A program made the translations under genes and the position numbers. A stretch of 64,000 nucleotides of DNA from Ktedonobacter racemifer DSM 44963 (GTDB lineage Bacteria > Chloroflexota > Ktedonobacteria > Ktedonobacterales > Ktedonobacteraceae): the NCBI RefSeq assembly GCF_000178855.1, contig NZ_ADVG01000001.1, positions 496,001 through 560,000 of the forward strand, in the 5' to 3' direction. How positions within the stretch are numbered: position 1 is the first letter of the stretch; each line of letters begins with the position of its first letter. Of the stretch, positions 55,950 to 64,000 are shown piece after piece. The notes below the pieces were generated by a model, which saw only the letters and a list, made by a program, of their open reading frames with translations, was not told the origin of the DNA and did no database searches.

Positions 55950-56060
55950 ATTACAGAAACCCGAGCGATTCAGCCCCGGTCTTTTAAGCCGGGGAGGAAT
56001 CGCCACTCCCGCGTGAGCGTGAGGGCCGGAAAAAGCCAGCCTTCTAGAACTCGTGTTCTT
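55950..56060. repeat. left end of a TnpB element
   Basis: GAGCGATTCAGCCCCGGTCT followed by TTTAAGCCGGGGAGGAATCG is a hairpin with a 7-bp G/C stem (CCCCGGt / gCCGGGG) placed before the TnpB pseudogene, like the hairpin ends of other IS605-type copies in this window but different in sequence. Confidence 0.5.
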
Positions 56061-56127
56061 CCCAACTCTCTGGTACAATAGCCGTGCGATGATCGATCGC
56101 ACGTATGAGATTGAAGGAGGAGCGGAT

Positions 56128-57770
56128 ATGCCAAAGACATGCCGGGGACAACGCAAGAAGAAGGAACAGCAGGAGAAACGGCCTGCACCCCCACCTTCCT
56201 GCTCGAACTGCCCCTGCTCGTCGATGCAGGGCAAGCCTCCCGCTTGCGTGCCCATTTGGAAGCTGCTCGCCAACTCTACAATGCCATCCTCTCCCAAGGC
56301 CAACAGCGCCTGCGCCGCATGCGCACTGACCCTGCCTGGCACGTGGCTCGTACCATTCCTCGCACCCAGAAAGCCGAACGGGCCGCCGCCTTCTCCGCCT
56401 TGCGCAGAGCGTATGGCTTCACCGAAGCAGTGTTGCATGAAGCGGTCAAAGGATTACGCGTCGGCTGGATTGCCGAGCATATCGAGGCCGTGTTAGCCCA
56501 AACCCTGGCCACTCGCGCCTATCGCGCCCTCAATCGCGTCTGCCTGGGGAAAGGAAAGCAGGTGCGTTTTAAGAGCCGAGGACGCGGCTTCTCCAGCATC
56601 GAGAACAAACGCAACGATACCAGCCTGCGCTTTGTCCTGCAACCACCCGAGGAGGGAAACGCAGGGTCTCTGCTCTGGAACGGAGACCAGCCGTGCCCCC
56701 GAATGGGGGTTGCCCGCTCTCATCGATTGGAAGGATGAAGTCGTGACCCATGGGCTCAGGCACCGCATCAAGTACGCTCGCCTCATCCAGCGCCCTGTCA
56801 CAGCCCCAGAGCGGCGGGCGCTGATGCCCATGGGGATCGCTACTTCGTGCAACTCGCTTTGGAAGGCAAGCCCCACCAGAAGAAGAAGCACACGGTTGGC
56901 AAGAGTATCGTTGGCGGTGACCTTGGTCCCTCCCCACCCAGGCTCTCTTCCCCCAGGAGGGAGAGGCGAGCCTGGAGGTGTTCTGTGCCGAACTGGCTCC
57001 CGATGCCAAGGCCATTCGTCGCTTGCAACGGCAGATGGAGCGGCAACGAAGGGCGGCCAATCCTGAGCACTACGACGAAAAGGGGCGCATCAAAAAGCAA
57101 GGCCACCAAAGAGCGCAAGTTGGCAGCGCACCGCAAGAGCCTGCATGGGCGCAAAGTGCATCAGGTAGTGAAGCTTGGCAGCACCATCATCATCGAAAAG
57201 ATTTCCTACAAGGCATGGCAGAAGCAGTTTGGCAAGAGTGTGGGACTGCGATCACCTGGGATGTTTGTGGAACTGTTGAGACGCACCGTTGCAAGCACGG
57301 GCGGCATCCTGGTGGCGCGTTCCTACGCGCACGACGGCGCTGAGCCAATGGTGTCACGGATGTGGCAGACGGGTCAAGAAGCCGCTTTCTCAGCGCTGGC
57401 ATCACTGTGCATGTGGCGTGGGGCCCGTGCAACGCGACCTGTATTCGGCGTTTCTTGCCGCCTCCCTCGATCCAGCAGATCCCATTCCCTCGTGTGCCCG
57501 ATACCAGGAGTATTGGGAGGGTGCGGCGGCGCGCCTGCGGGCAGCACACGAGCGTACAGCACAACGCGCGAAAGAGGGGCAGATCTTGCCCCGAAGCTTG
57601 GGTGTGACTCGAGCCAGAGCGCGTCTGCCCAAAAGTCTGAGGGAACCCACACAAGAGCCAGCCTCTCTTGCCCAAGCAGGAAGGCTGGAAGCGTGGACGG
57701 AACGCTCAGAACCCCCGCTGCTTTCGCACGGGGAGTCTTCAGCTCTCCATCACACGCGTTTCCTTCCTAA
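56128..57770 (+). pseudogene. tnpB: TnpB (IS200/IS605-type) with at least five frameshifts
   Basis: GAAGGAGGAG precedes ATG 56128. The sense runs through several frames: PTFLLELPLLVDAGQASRLR, ARQLYNAILSQGQQRLRRMR, VRFKSRGRGFSSIENKRNDT; then LIDWKDEVVTHGLRHRIKYA; then LALEGKPHQKKKHTVGKSIV with VGGDLGPS (first RuvC Asp); then FCAELAPDAKAIRRLQRQME; then STIIIEKISYKAWQKQFGKS (Glu); and finally ALSQWCHGCGRRVKKPLSQR with CACGVGPVQRDLYSAFLAA (zinc finger, last Asp). The G/C-rich coding and long size, about 550 codons, resemble the larger TnpB branch. It is thoroughly broken and contains a duplicated GGGAGAGG-type segment near 56950. Confidence 0.8.
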
Positions 57771-58120
57771 AGGAGGCTTGAAAGCGCTATTTTATTTGAT
57801 CGCGGCTTGTTGCCAACATTTGTCCAATTGGGGTACACTTCTAAAAGTGTATTCCGTATTTGACCAAACATCAATGGCGTTTATTTTGCATCTCTTGCAT
57901 ATGGGGAAGAAGTATTTCATAATGCTTCATTTCATGGGCGAAACGAGGAGGAAAGCAGCTGTAGCCTGCTTGAAACTGACTGTCAAATTGACAGCAATGT
58001 GCCTGGTCAGAAGTGGATACGGTTTAACACATCTAGACAATTTTGCGGCCCCAATGAGGGAAAGAGACCAGCTTGGCACAGTGTTGAGCTGGGCTTAAAA
58101 TGGCTTGTGTGTTACACTAT
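57771..58120. other. no gene recognised
   Basis: An open frame continues from the TnpB pseudogene (about 57780-58098) but shows no family. The DNA is A/T-richer than the element and may be its flank. Nothing else seen. Confidence 0.35.
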
Positions 58121-58193
58121 GTAGCATGCGTGAGAGCCTTGCATGCTACGTCTAGCAAGCATGCAAGTTTCATAGAGGAGGGCAAGCCTCCTC
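58121..58193 (+). promoter_or_regulatory. two-hairpin leader before the permease gene
   Basis: GTAGCATGC (58121-58129) pairs with GCATGCTAC (58141-58149), and GAGGAGG (58175-58181) with CCTCCTC (58187-58193). They lie 35-107 bases before the permease start. The arrangement suggests an mRNA leader with possible control of expression. It does not match the c-di-AMP (ydaO) riboswitch consensus by eye, although potassium-permease genes elsewhere have that switch. Confidence 0.4.
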
Positions 58194-58227
58194 GCATCAT
58201 TCTCGACCAAAAGGATGACAGTTCGAC

Positions 58228-60261
58228 ATGGCACAGGAATCTGTGGCTTCAACAACATCAGAGGTAGGACATGAGGGGAGCGAGCATAATACAAAAAATA
58301 TGCTTGGCCCTTTACTCTGCTGGGCAGTAGTCTTTGCAGATATTGGTACCTCGGTTTACTACACACCTGGAATTCTCTATCAAACCGTCCATGGGCTCGC
58401 GGGTTTCTTTGTATTCCTGACGATGACCGTTTTTGTGTTGCTTACATTAAAATATGCAGAGGTAACACATCGCTATCCCCAGGGTGGCGGCGTCGTGACG
58501 GTGGGTGCTCAAGCTCTCAACCCCTGGTTTGGTGCGCTGGGGGGTATGTTTATCTTGGTTGACTACTTTCTGACCGCAGCCATTAGTAGTCTTTCCGGCA
58601 TCCAGTACCTGAGCGTGGTTCTTCCTACGCTGGCACCCTATATCCTTTGGGTCACAATTGCCGTCGTTATACTCCTTGGCGCCCTCAACTGGGTAGGTAT
58701 CAGTGAAAGCGCGAAGGTGAGCCTCTTTGGCGCGATTATTGCCTTTATTAGCGATATCGCCATCCTCGTCACCGTCTTTACCCACATTTCGTTTGGCGAG
58801 TTTTTACAGCTCTTCCCTAAAATGTTCGCCAACCAGCATCTGACCGGGTTAGCCCTGCTGATTGGCTTCGCGAACGCCTTTCTGGCTTTCTCGGGTCTGG
58901 AGAGTATTTCACAGCTCTCCCCTGTCATGAAGCGCCCACATAAGAAGGTTGCAGGACAGGCCCTTTTTCTGGTGGTCATCACAATTGGCCTCACCAGCCC
59001 ACTCCTGACGCTCTTCTCGACACAACTGCTTCCTTCCAAGATCCTGACCAATCCGGATACCTCCGGGCAGGTCATCTCACTGCTGGCAGGCAACTGGGGC
59101 AGCGTTGCGCTCCAAACAGAGGTCGCTATCAGCGCTAGCGCGCTCCTGGTCTTCGCCAGTAATACGGCGATCATCGGCGCGTATCATGTGTTTATGGCCC
59201 TCTCGCGTATGGGCTTCCTGCCGGAAGTCATCTTGAAGCGCAATAAAATACGTGACACTCCTCACTTCTCTATCGCCCTGGCAACCTTTATTCCGGTCGC
59301 GATCCTTGTCGCCGTCAACGGTAACATCAACCTGCTGGGCGATATGTATGCCTTCGGCCTCCTGGGTGCCTTTACGCTCACCTGCCTGGGCCTGGACGTG
59401 GTTCGCACACGTGATTGGAAGAAGGCGCGGGCCGCACGTCAGCAGCGTCTAGCATTGGGCACACAAGGTAATGGCCACGCTAGCGTCGGCAGCATTACTT
59501 CGACGCACGATTTGCAGCTCTCGCAGGTTGAAGCGCTCAGTAATACGGATGCGCCTCTCAGGAATGGCTCCAGCCTTCCGCTACAAGAAGTGCAAAAAGA
59601 GACGCATGGCTTGTGGTTTAAGATCGATTACGTCCTGGGTATTCTGACCACTCTGCTGGTCGCGATCGCCTGGGTGACGAACCTGATCTTTAAGCGCGAT
59701 GCCACGATCTTTGGTGGCAGTATCACCATTGTGGGTATGATTATTGCCTATCTCTATCATGCGCGCTCCAGGAGAGTCACCGGCCGTGTCACAGTACCAG
59801 TGGTGGTCACACGCATCGAAGAGCGGATGCCCAACTCGATTCTGGCCATTCTCAAGCCAGGCGATCCACGTAATGAGGCGGTTATCCGTGCCGCAATCAA
59901 TAACAATGAGCAACATCGCCCGGTCGTCTTCCTGTATCTGAGTGATGCGAAAACGCGGCCTCATACGCCTCGTATGATGGAGATCGTTGATCCGTATCTG
60001 GATGATGAGCAGGCTAAAGAAGCCTTTGGCAAAGCCGAGAGCATGGCACTCAATGCCAAGTTGCCCGTCCGCAAGTATGTGTACCTGCAAGGGCAGCCAG
60101 AGCTTGCCACGCAAATCTGGCAGATGCTCCATCCAAAGGATACGCTCGTTTCGGCAGCTGATGTTGAGGAAAACGAAAAGATCAAAAATATCAATCCAGA
60201 TCGTATTCGCTACGAAGTTACACCCGAAGGCAGAGTGGCCCACCTGCTCAAACGCTGGTAG
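58228..60261 (+). CDS. APC-superfamily permease with USP-like C-terminal domain (possible KimA/KUP-like ion transporter)
   Basis: 677 residues. Twelve membrane helices: the first 11 or so within 28-400, starting PLLCWAVVFADIGTSVYYTP (helix 1 unwound region), then YPQGGGVVTVGAQALNPWFG, ISSLSGIQYLSVVLPTLAPY, GFANAFLAFSGLESISQLSP; two more near 465-505 (VLGILTTLLVAIAWVTNLIF, IFGGSITIVGMIIAYLYHAR). A hydrophilic loop of about 60 residues separates them. The last 150 residues (NSILAILKPGDPRNEAVIRA onward) look like a universal-stress-type nucleotide-binding domain. The FADIGTSVYYTPG motif is shared by KUP/KimA-type K+ transporters and some amino-acid permeases. The KdpDE-like pair converging on it favours K+, but amino acids cannot be excluded. 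Confidence 0.75.
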   Translation: MAQESVASTTSEVGHEGSEHNTKNMLGPLLCWAVVFADIGTSVYYTPGILYQTVHGLAGFFVFLTMTVFVLLTLKYAEVTHRYPQGGGVVTVGAQALNPWFGALGGMFILVDYFLTAAISSLSGIQYLSVVLPTLAPYILWVTIAVVILLGALNWVGISESAKVSLFGAIIAFISDIAILVTVFTHISFGEFLQLFPKMFANQHLTGLALLIGFANAFLAFSGLESISQLSPVMKRPHKKVAGQALFLVVITIGLTSPLLTLFSTQLLPSKILTNPDTSGQVISLLAGNWGSVALQTEVAISASALLVFASNTAIIGAYHVFMALSRMGFLPEVILKRNKIRDTPHFSIALATFIPVAILVAVNGNINLLGDMYAFGLLGAFTLTCLGLDVVRTRDWKKARAARQQRLALGTQGNGHASVGSITSTHDLQLSQVEALSNTDAPLRNGSSLPLQEVQKETHGLWFKIDYVLGILTTLLVAIAWVTNLIFKRDATIFGGSITIVGMIIAYLYHARSRRVTGRVTVPVVVTRIEERMPNSILAILKPGDPRNEAVIRAAINNNEQHRPVVFLYLSDAKTRPHTPRMMEIVDPYLDDEQAKEAFGKAESMALNAKLPVRKYVYLQGQPELATQIWQMLHPKDTLVSAADVEENEKIKNINPDRIRYEVTPEGRVAHLLKRW

Positions 60262-60296
60262 GCCATCATGTTGCCAGTCAATAGCTCGTTCTCGCT

Positions 60297-61001
60297 CTAT
60301 TCTGGCTCCTCGCTGTTAAAGCGATAGCCAACGCCCGAGATGGTCAGAATAAAACGAGGATGAGCCGGGTCTGGCTCGATTTTGCGCCGCAACTGCCCAA
60401 TATACACATGTAAATAATGTGCCTCCGTGCCATACCCCGTTCCCCATACCTGCGACAGCAACATCTGGCGCGTCATGATCTTGCCCGAGTTGCGGATCAA
60501 CGCCTTCAAGAGATCATACTCGGTCGGCGTCAGCTTCACTTCTTTCCCCTCAACCTGCACCAGGCGCTGGGAGAAATCCACACGCAAAGGGCCAGCCTGA
60601 AAGACAGGTTCCGTTCCCACCTTGACCTGGGCTGAATGCCGTAGCGCCACACGTACACGCGCCAGGACCTCATTTAAGCCAAAGGGTTTGGAGACGTAGT
60701 CGTCTGCCCCCAGGTCCAACGCCTGCACCTTGTCACGTTCTGTATCCTTCACTGAAAGCACGATGATGGGCAGGTTCGATTGTTCCCGCACTTTTCGGCA
60801 CACCTCAAGCCCACTGATTCCAGGGAGTCCCAGATCAAGCAAGATAAGATCCGGGCGATGGCGCACCACCTCTTCCAGCGCCTCTTCGCCACTGGAGGCG
60901 GAAAAGACTTCATAGCCATAAGCCGTCAGGCTCCGCTGTAAGGCACGCACAATCTCAATTTCATCATCAACTACAAGTATACGAGCACCGCTTTTATGCA
61001 T
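60297..61001 (-). CDS. kdpE: KdpE-like OmpR-family response regulator
   Basis: 234 residues. The receiver domain has the acidic pair in ILVVDDEIEIVRALQRSLTA, phospho-acceptor Asp in DLILLDLGLPGISGLEVCRK, and Lys in GADDYVSKPFGLNEVLARV. The winged-helix output domain follows: LTPTEYDLLKALIRNSGKIM, QLRRKIEPDPAHPRFILTIS, GVGYRF. Closest in style to KdpE. Its start overlaps the sensor-kinase stop by eight bases (ATGCATAA), so the two are co-translated. The kdpFABC ATPase operon it would control in other bacteria is not in the window; the convergent permease is the nearest likely target by location. Confidence 0.85.
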   Translation of the reverse strand: MHKSGARILVVDDEIEIVRALQRSLTAYGYEVFSASSGEEALEEVVRHRPDLILLDLGLPGISGLEVCRKVREQSNLPIIVLSVKDTERDKVQALDLGADDYVSKPFGLNEVLARVRVALRHSAQVKVGTEPVFQAGPLRVDFSQRLVQVEGKEVKLTPTEYDLLKALIRNSGKIMTRQMLLSQVWGTGYGTEAHYLHVYIGQLRRKIEPDPAHPRFILTISGVGYRFNSEEPE

Positions 61002-62685
61002 AGTCCAGTTCTTCTCCCTTTGTCAGTGGCAAGGTAAAGCGGAAAATCGCGCCCCCCTCAAGCCTGTTCTCAGCCCAGATGCGACCTCCATGCGCCTCGA
61101 TTAAACCACGACAGACTGCCAGACCTAATCCCGTTCCCATTGTACTACTACTGGAGCGCCTGGTTCCTGATACACGGTAGAATTTGTCAAAGATACGCTC
61201 CAGGTCGCCTGGAGGAATGCCTGGCCCATAATCACCAATGCTTACAAGCATATTCTCATCCATGACGTCGACCGAGATTTCTATGGGCGAGCCAACAGCG
61301 GTATAACGTGCCGCATTCTCCAACAAATTCGTGACCACCTGGTCCAGTTGTAGGTAGTCAATCTGAACAGGGGGTAAATCCTCTGGAAGCGAGGTCCGGA
61401 TCTCACGCCCCTCTAACGTTGTCTGCATATGCCCCAGCACATCGTGAATCAGCTCATCAATAGGGTACCACTCCTTCTCAGGATGCAATGCCCCTCCCTC
61501 GATGCGAGACATATCGAGTAAATTGCCCACAAGGCGATTCAGGCGATCAGCCTGCCGCTCTATCGCCTGAATAAAACCCGCTCGCTCCTCTTCACTCCAT
61601 GAGACATCTTCTTGGAGCAGGCTGCTGGCCGCCGCTTTGATAGAGGCCAGGGGCGTGCGCAAATCATGGGAAACCGAAGACAACAGAGCCGAGCGCAAGG
61701 CATCAGTGCGTCGCAATAGCTCAACCTGCATGCTTTCACGTCGGAGGCGCGCCCGGTCAATAACCGCCGCAGCCTGGTCCATAAAGGTCCAGAAAAACGC
61801 GGCTCGCTGTGAGAGTTGCTCGCCTCTTCCACGCGCACGCGTCCCCAGCATAAATTGCTGGGGATCCTCGTTCATCAACAGGCGCACGACACCAACGCTG
61901 CGTTGTCCCAACATCAAGGGCAACATACGAATGTATCCCCGCTTTGAGGCGTCGGCATACATCCTGCGACGATACCAATACCGGATAGGGTCACGCGCCG
62001 CCACCAACGCATCACTATAGAGGTCGATCACCTTTCCTTCACGCATGGCCGTCATGGCCGTCGCCTGCTCGTCAGGTACTAATTCCATGACTGTACCTGG
62101 TGTCTGTTTTACATCGGCATGTAAAACAAACTGGTTTCTCTCATTGGGGAGAAGAATGGCACAATCACGTACACCTGACGAGGCAAACTCACGCACAACC
62201 GCCTGGGCCACCACCTGGAGCTGGCGCTCCATACTCGCCTCATTCGTGGTAGCGCTCACCATTTCATATAACGCACGCGTCTCGCTCTCACGCATTGTTG
62301 CTTGCTGGGCACGCTGTCGCAGGGCAGCCGCTAGCTGACCAGTAAAAATAGCCGTGACCAGAAAAATGAAGAGAGCCAACCACTCCTCAGACTTGCCAAT
62401 GGTAAAGGTATACAGTGGCGGGACCAGAAGATAGTCAAAAGAAAGAAAAGCAACGACTGAGGCCACCGTCGCGGCATAGAGTCCCCGCGTACTTGCCAGC
62501 ACCAGCACAATAAGTAAATAGATGAGCGAGACGTTTGGAATCGTTGGATACAGTTTGAGAAGGTAGAGACACAGCGTCACTGCCAGAGAACTCAGAATTC
62601 CCAGGCATGAGTCGATGATATAAAGCTGTCCCTTCTGCCCCTTATCCGCTTTGAGGAACAAAAGCTGCTCGATTATTCTTTTCAT
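60994..62685 (-). CDS. KdpD-like membrane sensor histidine kinase lacking the KdpD/USP N-terminal domain
   Basis: 563 residues from ATG 62685 (MKRIIEQLLFLKADKGQKGQ); an earlier frame to 62769 adds no recognisable sequence. Four membrane helices in 25-125 form the DUF4118 region (SLIYLLIVLVLASTRGLYAA, VASVVAFLSFDYLLVPPLYT). A GAF domain follows (about 150-300), then the H-box SVSHDLRTPLASIKAAASSL, and a HATPase with VVTNLLENAARYT, IGDYGPGIPPGDL and GTGLGLAVCRGLIEAHGG. E. coli KdpD (894 aa) also has an N-terminal Walker/USP part, absent here. The neighbouring permease has a USP-like tail instead. It would sense envelope or ion stress and phosphorylate the KdpE-like protein. Confidence 0.85.
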   Translation of the reverse strand: MKRIIEQLLFLKADKGQKGQLYIIDSCLGILSSLAVTLCLYLLKLYPTIPNVSLIYLLIVLVLASTRGLYAATVASVVAFLSFDYLLVPPLYTFTIGKSEEWLALFIFLVTAIFTGQLAAALRQRAQQATMRESETRALYEMVSATTNEASMERQLQVVAQAVVREFASSGVRDCAILLPNERNQFVLHADVKQTPGTVMELVPDEQATAMTAMREGKVIDLYSDALVAARDPIRYWYRRRMYADASKRGYIRMLPLMLGQRSVGVVRLLMNEDPQQFMLGTRARGRGEQLSQRAAFFWTFMDQAAAVIDRARLRRESMQVELLRRTDALRSALLSSVSHDLRTPLASIKAAASSLLQEDVSWSEEERAGFIQAIERQADRLNRLVGNLLDMSRIEGGALHPEKEWYPIDELIHDVLGHMQTTLEGREIRTSLPEDLPPVQIDYLQLDQVVTNLLENAARYTAVGSPIEISVDVMDENMLVSIGDYGPGIPPGDLERIFDKFYRVSGTRRSSSSTMGTGLGLAVCRGLIEAHGGRIWAENRLEGGAIFRFTLPLTKGEELDYA

Positions 62686-62805
62686 AGCGATGAGCCTATA
62701 TACTACACAAAACCCCATCTGGGGACACAGCGCGACCTCACAATTGACTGCCAACAAGAAGCATAGCACATCTCAGAAGTAACTGTAAGCCCTGGTTAAA
62801 ACGCT

Positions 62806-62835
62806 CTTGACCACGCGGCCCATGGCGCATATACT
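62806..62835 (+). promoter_or_regulatory. sigma-70-type promoter for the terminal lipoprotein gene
   Basis: TTGACC (62806-62811), 18 bp, TATACT (62830-62835). The start codon follows only six bases after the -10 box, and there is no Shine-Dalgarno, so a leaderless transcript is expected if this promoter is used. The divergent kinase start lies 120 bp away. Confidence 0.55.
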
Positions 62836-62841
62836 GCAGGC

Positions 62842-64000
62842 ATGAAACGACAAGATCTGGCGCTTATCGCCCTCCTGCCACTGCTGGCTAGCCTGCTCCT
62901 CATTGCATGCCAACCTGGGCATGATGGAACAAAAATCATTGGCTATCTCAAAGATGGACAACTCTGGACGGTTGACGCCAATGGCGCCAATAGCTTCGCC
63001 ATCGTCAAACAAGAGGTGCCAGTCGTGGGGTATAGCTGGTCGCCCAGTCACCAGATTGTGGCCTTTCGCACGCTCGATACGGACTTCGCACATACCCCGG
63101 CCGCCAGAAGTGTCCTGGCAGAGCAGAGGCCAGGTGGCATAATACAGGATACCCCTGGCGCCGTCAGCACTGTTGGAATCGATGGTGGCACACCCATCGT
63201 TGTCGCCTTCTCCAACACAAACGCACGCTATAGCAATGCCACCTGGAATCCATCTGGGAATCGCCTCCTGCTCCGCCAAACGAGTATAGGCGATACGTTT
63301 CAGGCAGGCGATGCTACCTGGTGGCTCACCCAGAACGATCAGCCCGGTGGAATCGCCGCCAAAATCTTCCCTACCAGCTATGCGTTCCCTTCTTTTGGCT
63401 ATATGAATGATCTTGTCGCGGGAATTGCTGATAAAGGACTTTTCACCGCAACCCTGGCTGGCACACAACAACGCGCGCTCACCAACCAGGAACTCACTGG
63501 GCATCCCCTTCCTGCTGGACTCGAACGCGTGCTCTGGCAACCACAACACCAGGATACGAGTCTGCTGTACGCGCAAAGCGTGGCTTCTCAGCCCGCCTCT
63601 TCTGGACACCCGACACAGGTACAATTGATACTGCGCTCTCTGAAGGGAGAGCAACGCGTGCTGGCAACCTGCGCCTGCACGCAGTTTGCCTGGAGTCCCG
63701 ATGGCAACACGATCTTCTATACAACTGGCACCTCATTTACTATCTTACCTCTCAACCAGCAACATGCTTTCACCTTCCATGCTGATCAAGAGAGCACGCC
63801 CTCCTGGTCGCCTGATGGCCGCTTTCTCCTGCTCAATAGTCCACACAGCCTGATACTGGTCGACGTCATCCATCAACGTACCCAGACCCTCTTGAGCAGC
63901 CCCGCTGATACAGGGGGCCAGTTAGGAAACGCGGTCGATAGCAAAGCGCTGCTCCAACCCTTGCCCAATAGTCCCTGGGCAGCCGATAGCCAGCATTTCC
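62842..64000 (+). CDS. lipoprotein with TolB/WD40-like beta-propeller, 3' end outside window
   Basis: The frame is open from ATG 62842 to the end of the window, at least 386 codons. MKRQDLALIALLPLLASLLL is followed by IACQPGHD: a lipoprotein signal with lipobox LLIAC. The mature part has propeller-type repeats: IIGYLKDGQLWTVDANGANS, VVGYSWSPSHQIVAFRTLDT, ATWNPSGNRLLLRQTSIGDT, FAWSPDGNTIFYTTGTSFTI and PSWSPDGRFLLLNSPHSLIL. It would sit on the outer face of the membrane; its ligand is unknown. Divergent from the KdpD-like gene with a promoter immediately ahead. No defect in the visible part; a minus-strand frame over the same DNA has no merit. Confidence 0.8.
   Translation, partial: MKRQDLALIALLPLLASLLLIACQPGHDGTKIIGYLKDGQLWTVDANGANSFAIVKQEVPVVGYSWSPSHQIVAFRTLDTDFAHTPAARSVLAEQRPGGIIQDTPGAVSTVGIDGGTPIVVAFSNTNARYSNATWNPSGNRLLLRQTSIGDTFQAGDATWWLTQNDQPGGIAAKIFPTSYAFPSFGYMNDLVAGIADKGLFTATLAGTQQRALTNQELTGHPLPAGLERVLWQPQHQDTSLLYAQSVASQPASSGHPTQVQLILRSLKGEQRVLATCACTQFAWSPDGNTIFYTTGTSFTILPLNQQHAFTFHADQESTPSWSPDGRFLLLNSPHSLILVDVIHQRTQTLLSSPADTGGQLGNAVDSKALLQPLPNSPWAADSQHF

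Noticed and set aside
58081..58227. c-di-AMP (ydaO) riboswitch before the permease
   Set aside because: Hairpins are present but the conserved riboswitch core could not be recognised by eye; kept only as a generic leader.
62773..63654. A 293-codon minus-strand frame
   Set aside because: It overlaps the plus-strand lipoprotein, which has a lipobox, propeller repeats and a promoter; the minus frame has no motif.

Overview
The window looks like a stretch of a large, insertion-rich chromosome of a filamentous, sporulating Chloroflexota bacterium of the Ktedonobacteria type. That assignment is inferred from gene content: two WD40-repeat proteins with N-terminal Cys4 zinc ribbons, a PknB-like kinase with a Pro/Thr-rich linker and extracytoplasmic tail, multi-PAS kinases, a KdpDE-like pair, group II introns, and very many transposases (IS5, IS4, IS6, IS481-like, IS630, IS110, ISL3, IS3, TnpB). 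I saw no rRNA, tRNA or CRISPR array.

Layout. 0-5.3 kb: decayed group II intron and TnpB debris, an alpha/beta hydrolase beside an IS5-family element, and fragments of a PPOX protein and a recombinase accessory gene. 5.6-6.5 kb: a perfect 30-bp-stem hairpin, a HAD phosphatase and its terminator. 6.5-8.6 kb: broken IS481-like/IS6 fusion. 8.7-9.4 kb: small membrane and secreted proteins. 9.9-11.25 kb: an aminoglycoside nucleotidyltransferase-like gene between two inverted, nearly identical 134-bp MITEs, with a 5-bp target duplication outside the whole unit. 11.4-15.3 kb: DinB protein, IS630 and a WD40 membrane protein. 15.3-17.6 kb: an Rrf2 regulator with a clear promoter/operator and a thioredoxin-reductase-like flavoprotein. 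17.8-27.8 kb: IS debris around a seven-PAS histidine kinase and a serine recombinase lodged in an IS5 transposase. 28-33.5 kb: a dying NarL-type two-component pair and a MalT/LuxR gene split by a fresh IS4 insertion. 34-41 kb: a truncated multi-PAS kinase, a DUF417 membrane protein and a group II intron. 41-49.3 kb: DUF1963 protein, intact IS110 with a probable bridge RNA, RibD/DHFR-like protein, Ser/Thr kinase and a pRiA4b ORF-3 protein. 49.5-57.8 kb: two broken TnpB elements around a sugar isomerase, a lipoprotein, a SMI1/KNR4 protein and a WD40 protein. 58.2-64 kb: the best-preserved region, with an APC-type permease converging on a KdpDE-like pair and a lipoprotein running off the window.

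Functional themes: redox regulation (Rrf2 plus flavoprotein), signalling (three kinase systems and an STK), probable K+ or ion homeostasis (permease plus KdpDE-like pair), and mobile-element traffic that has captured or broken host genes. The most unusual object is the MITE-bounded resistance-type gene at 9904-11244.
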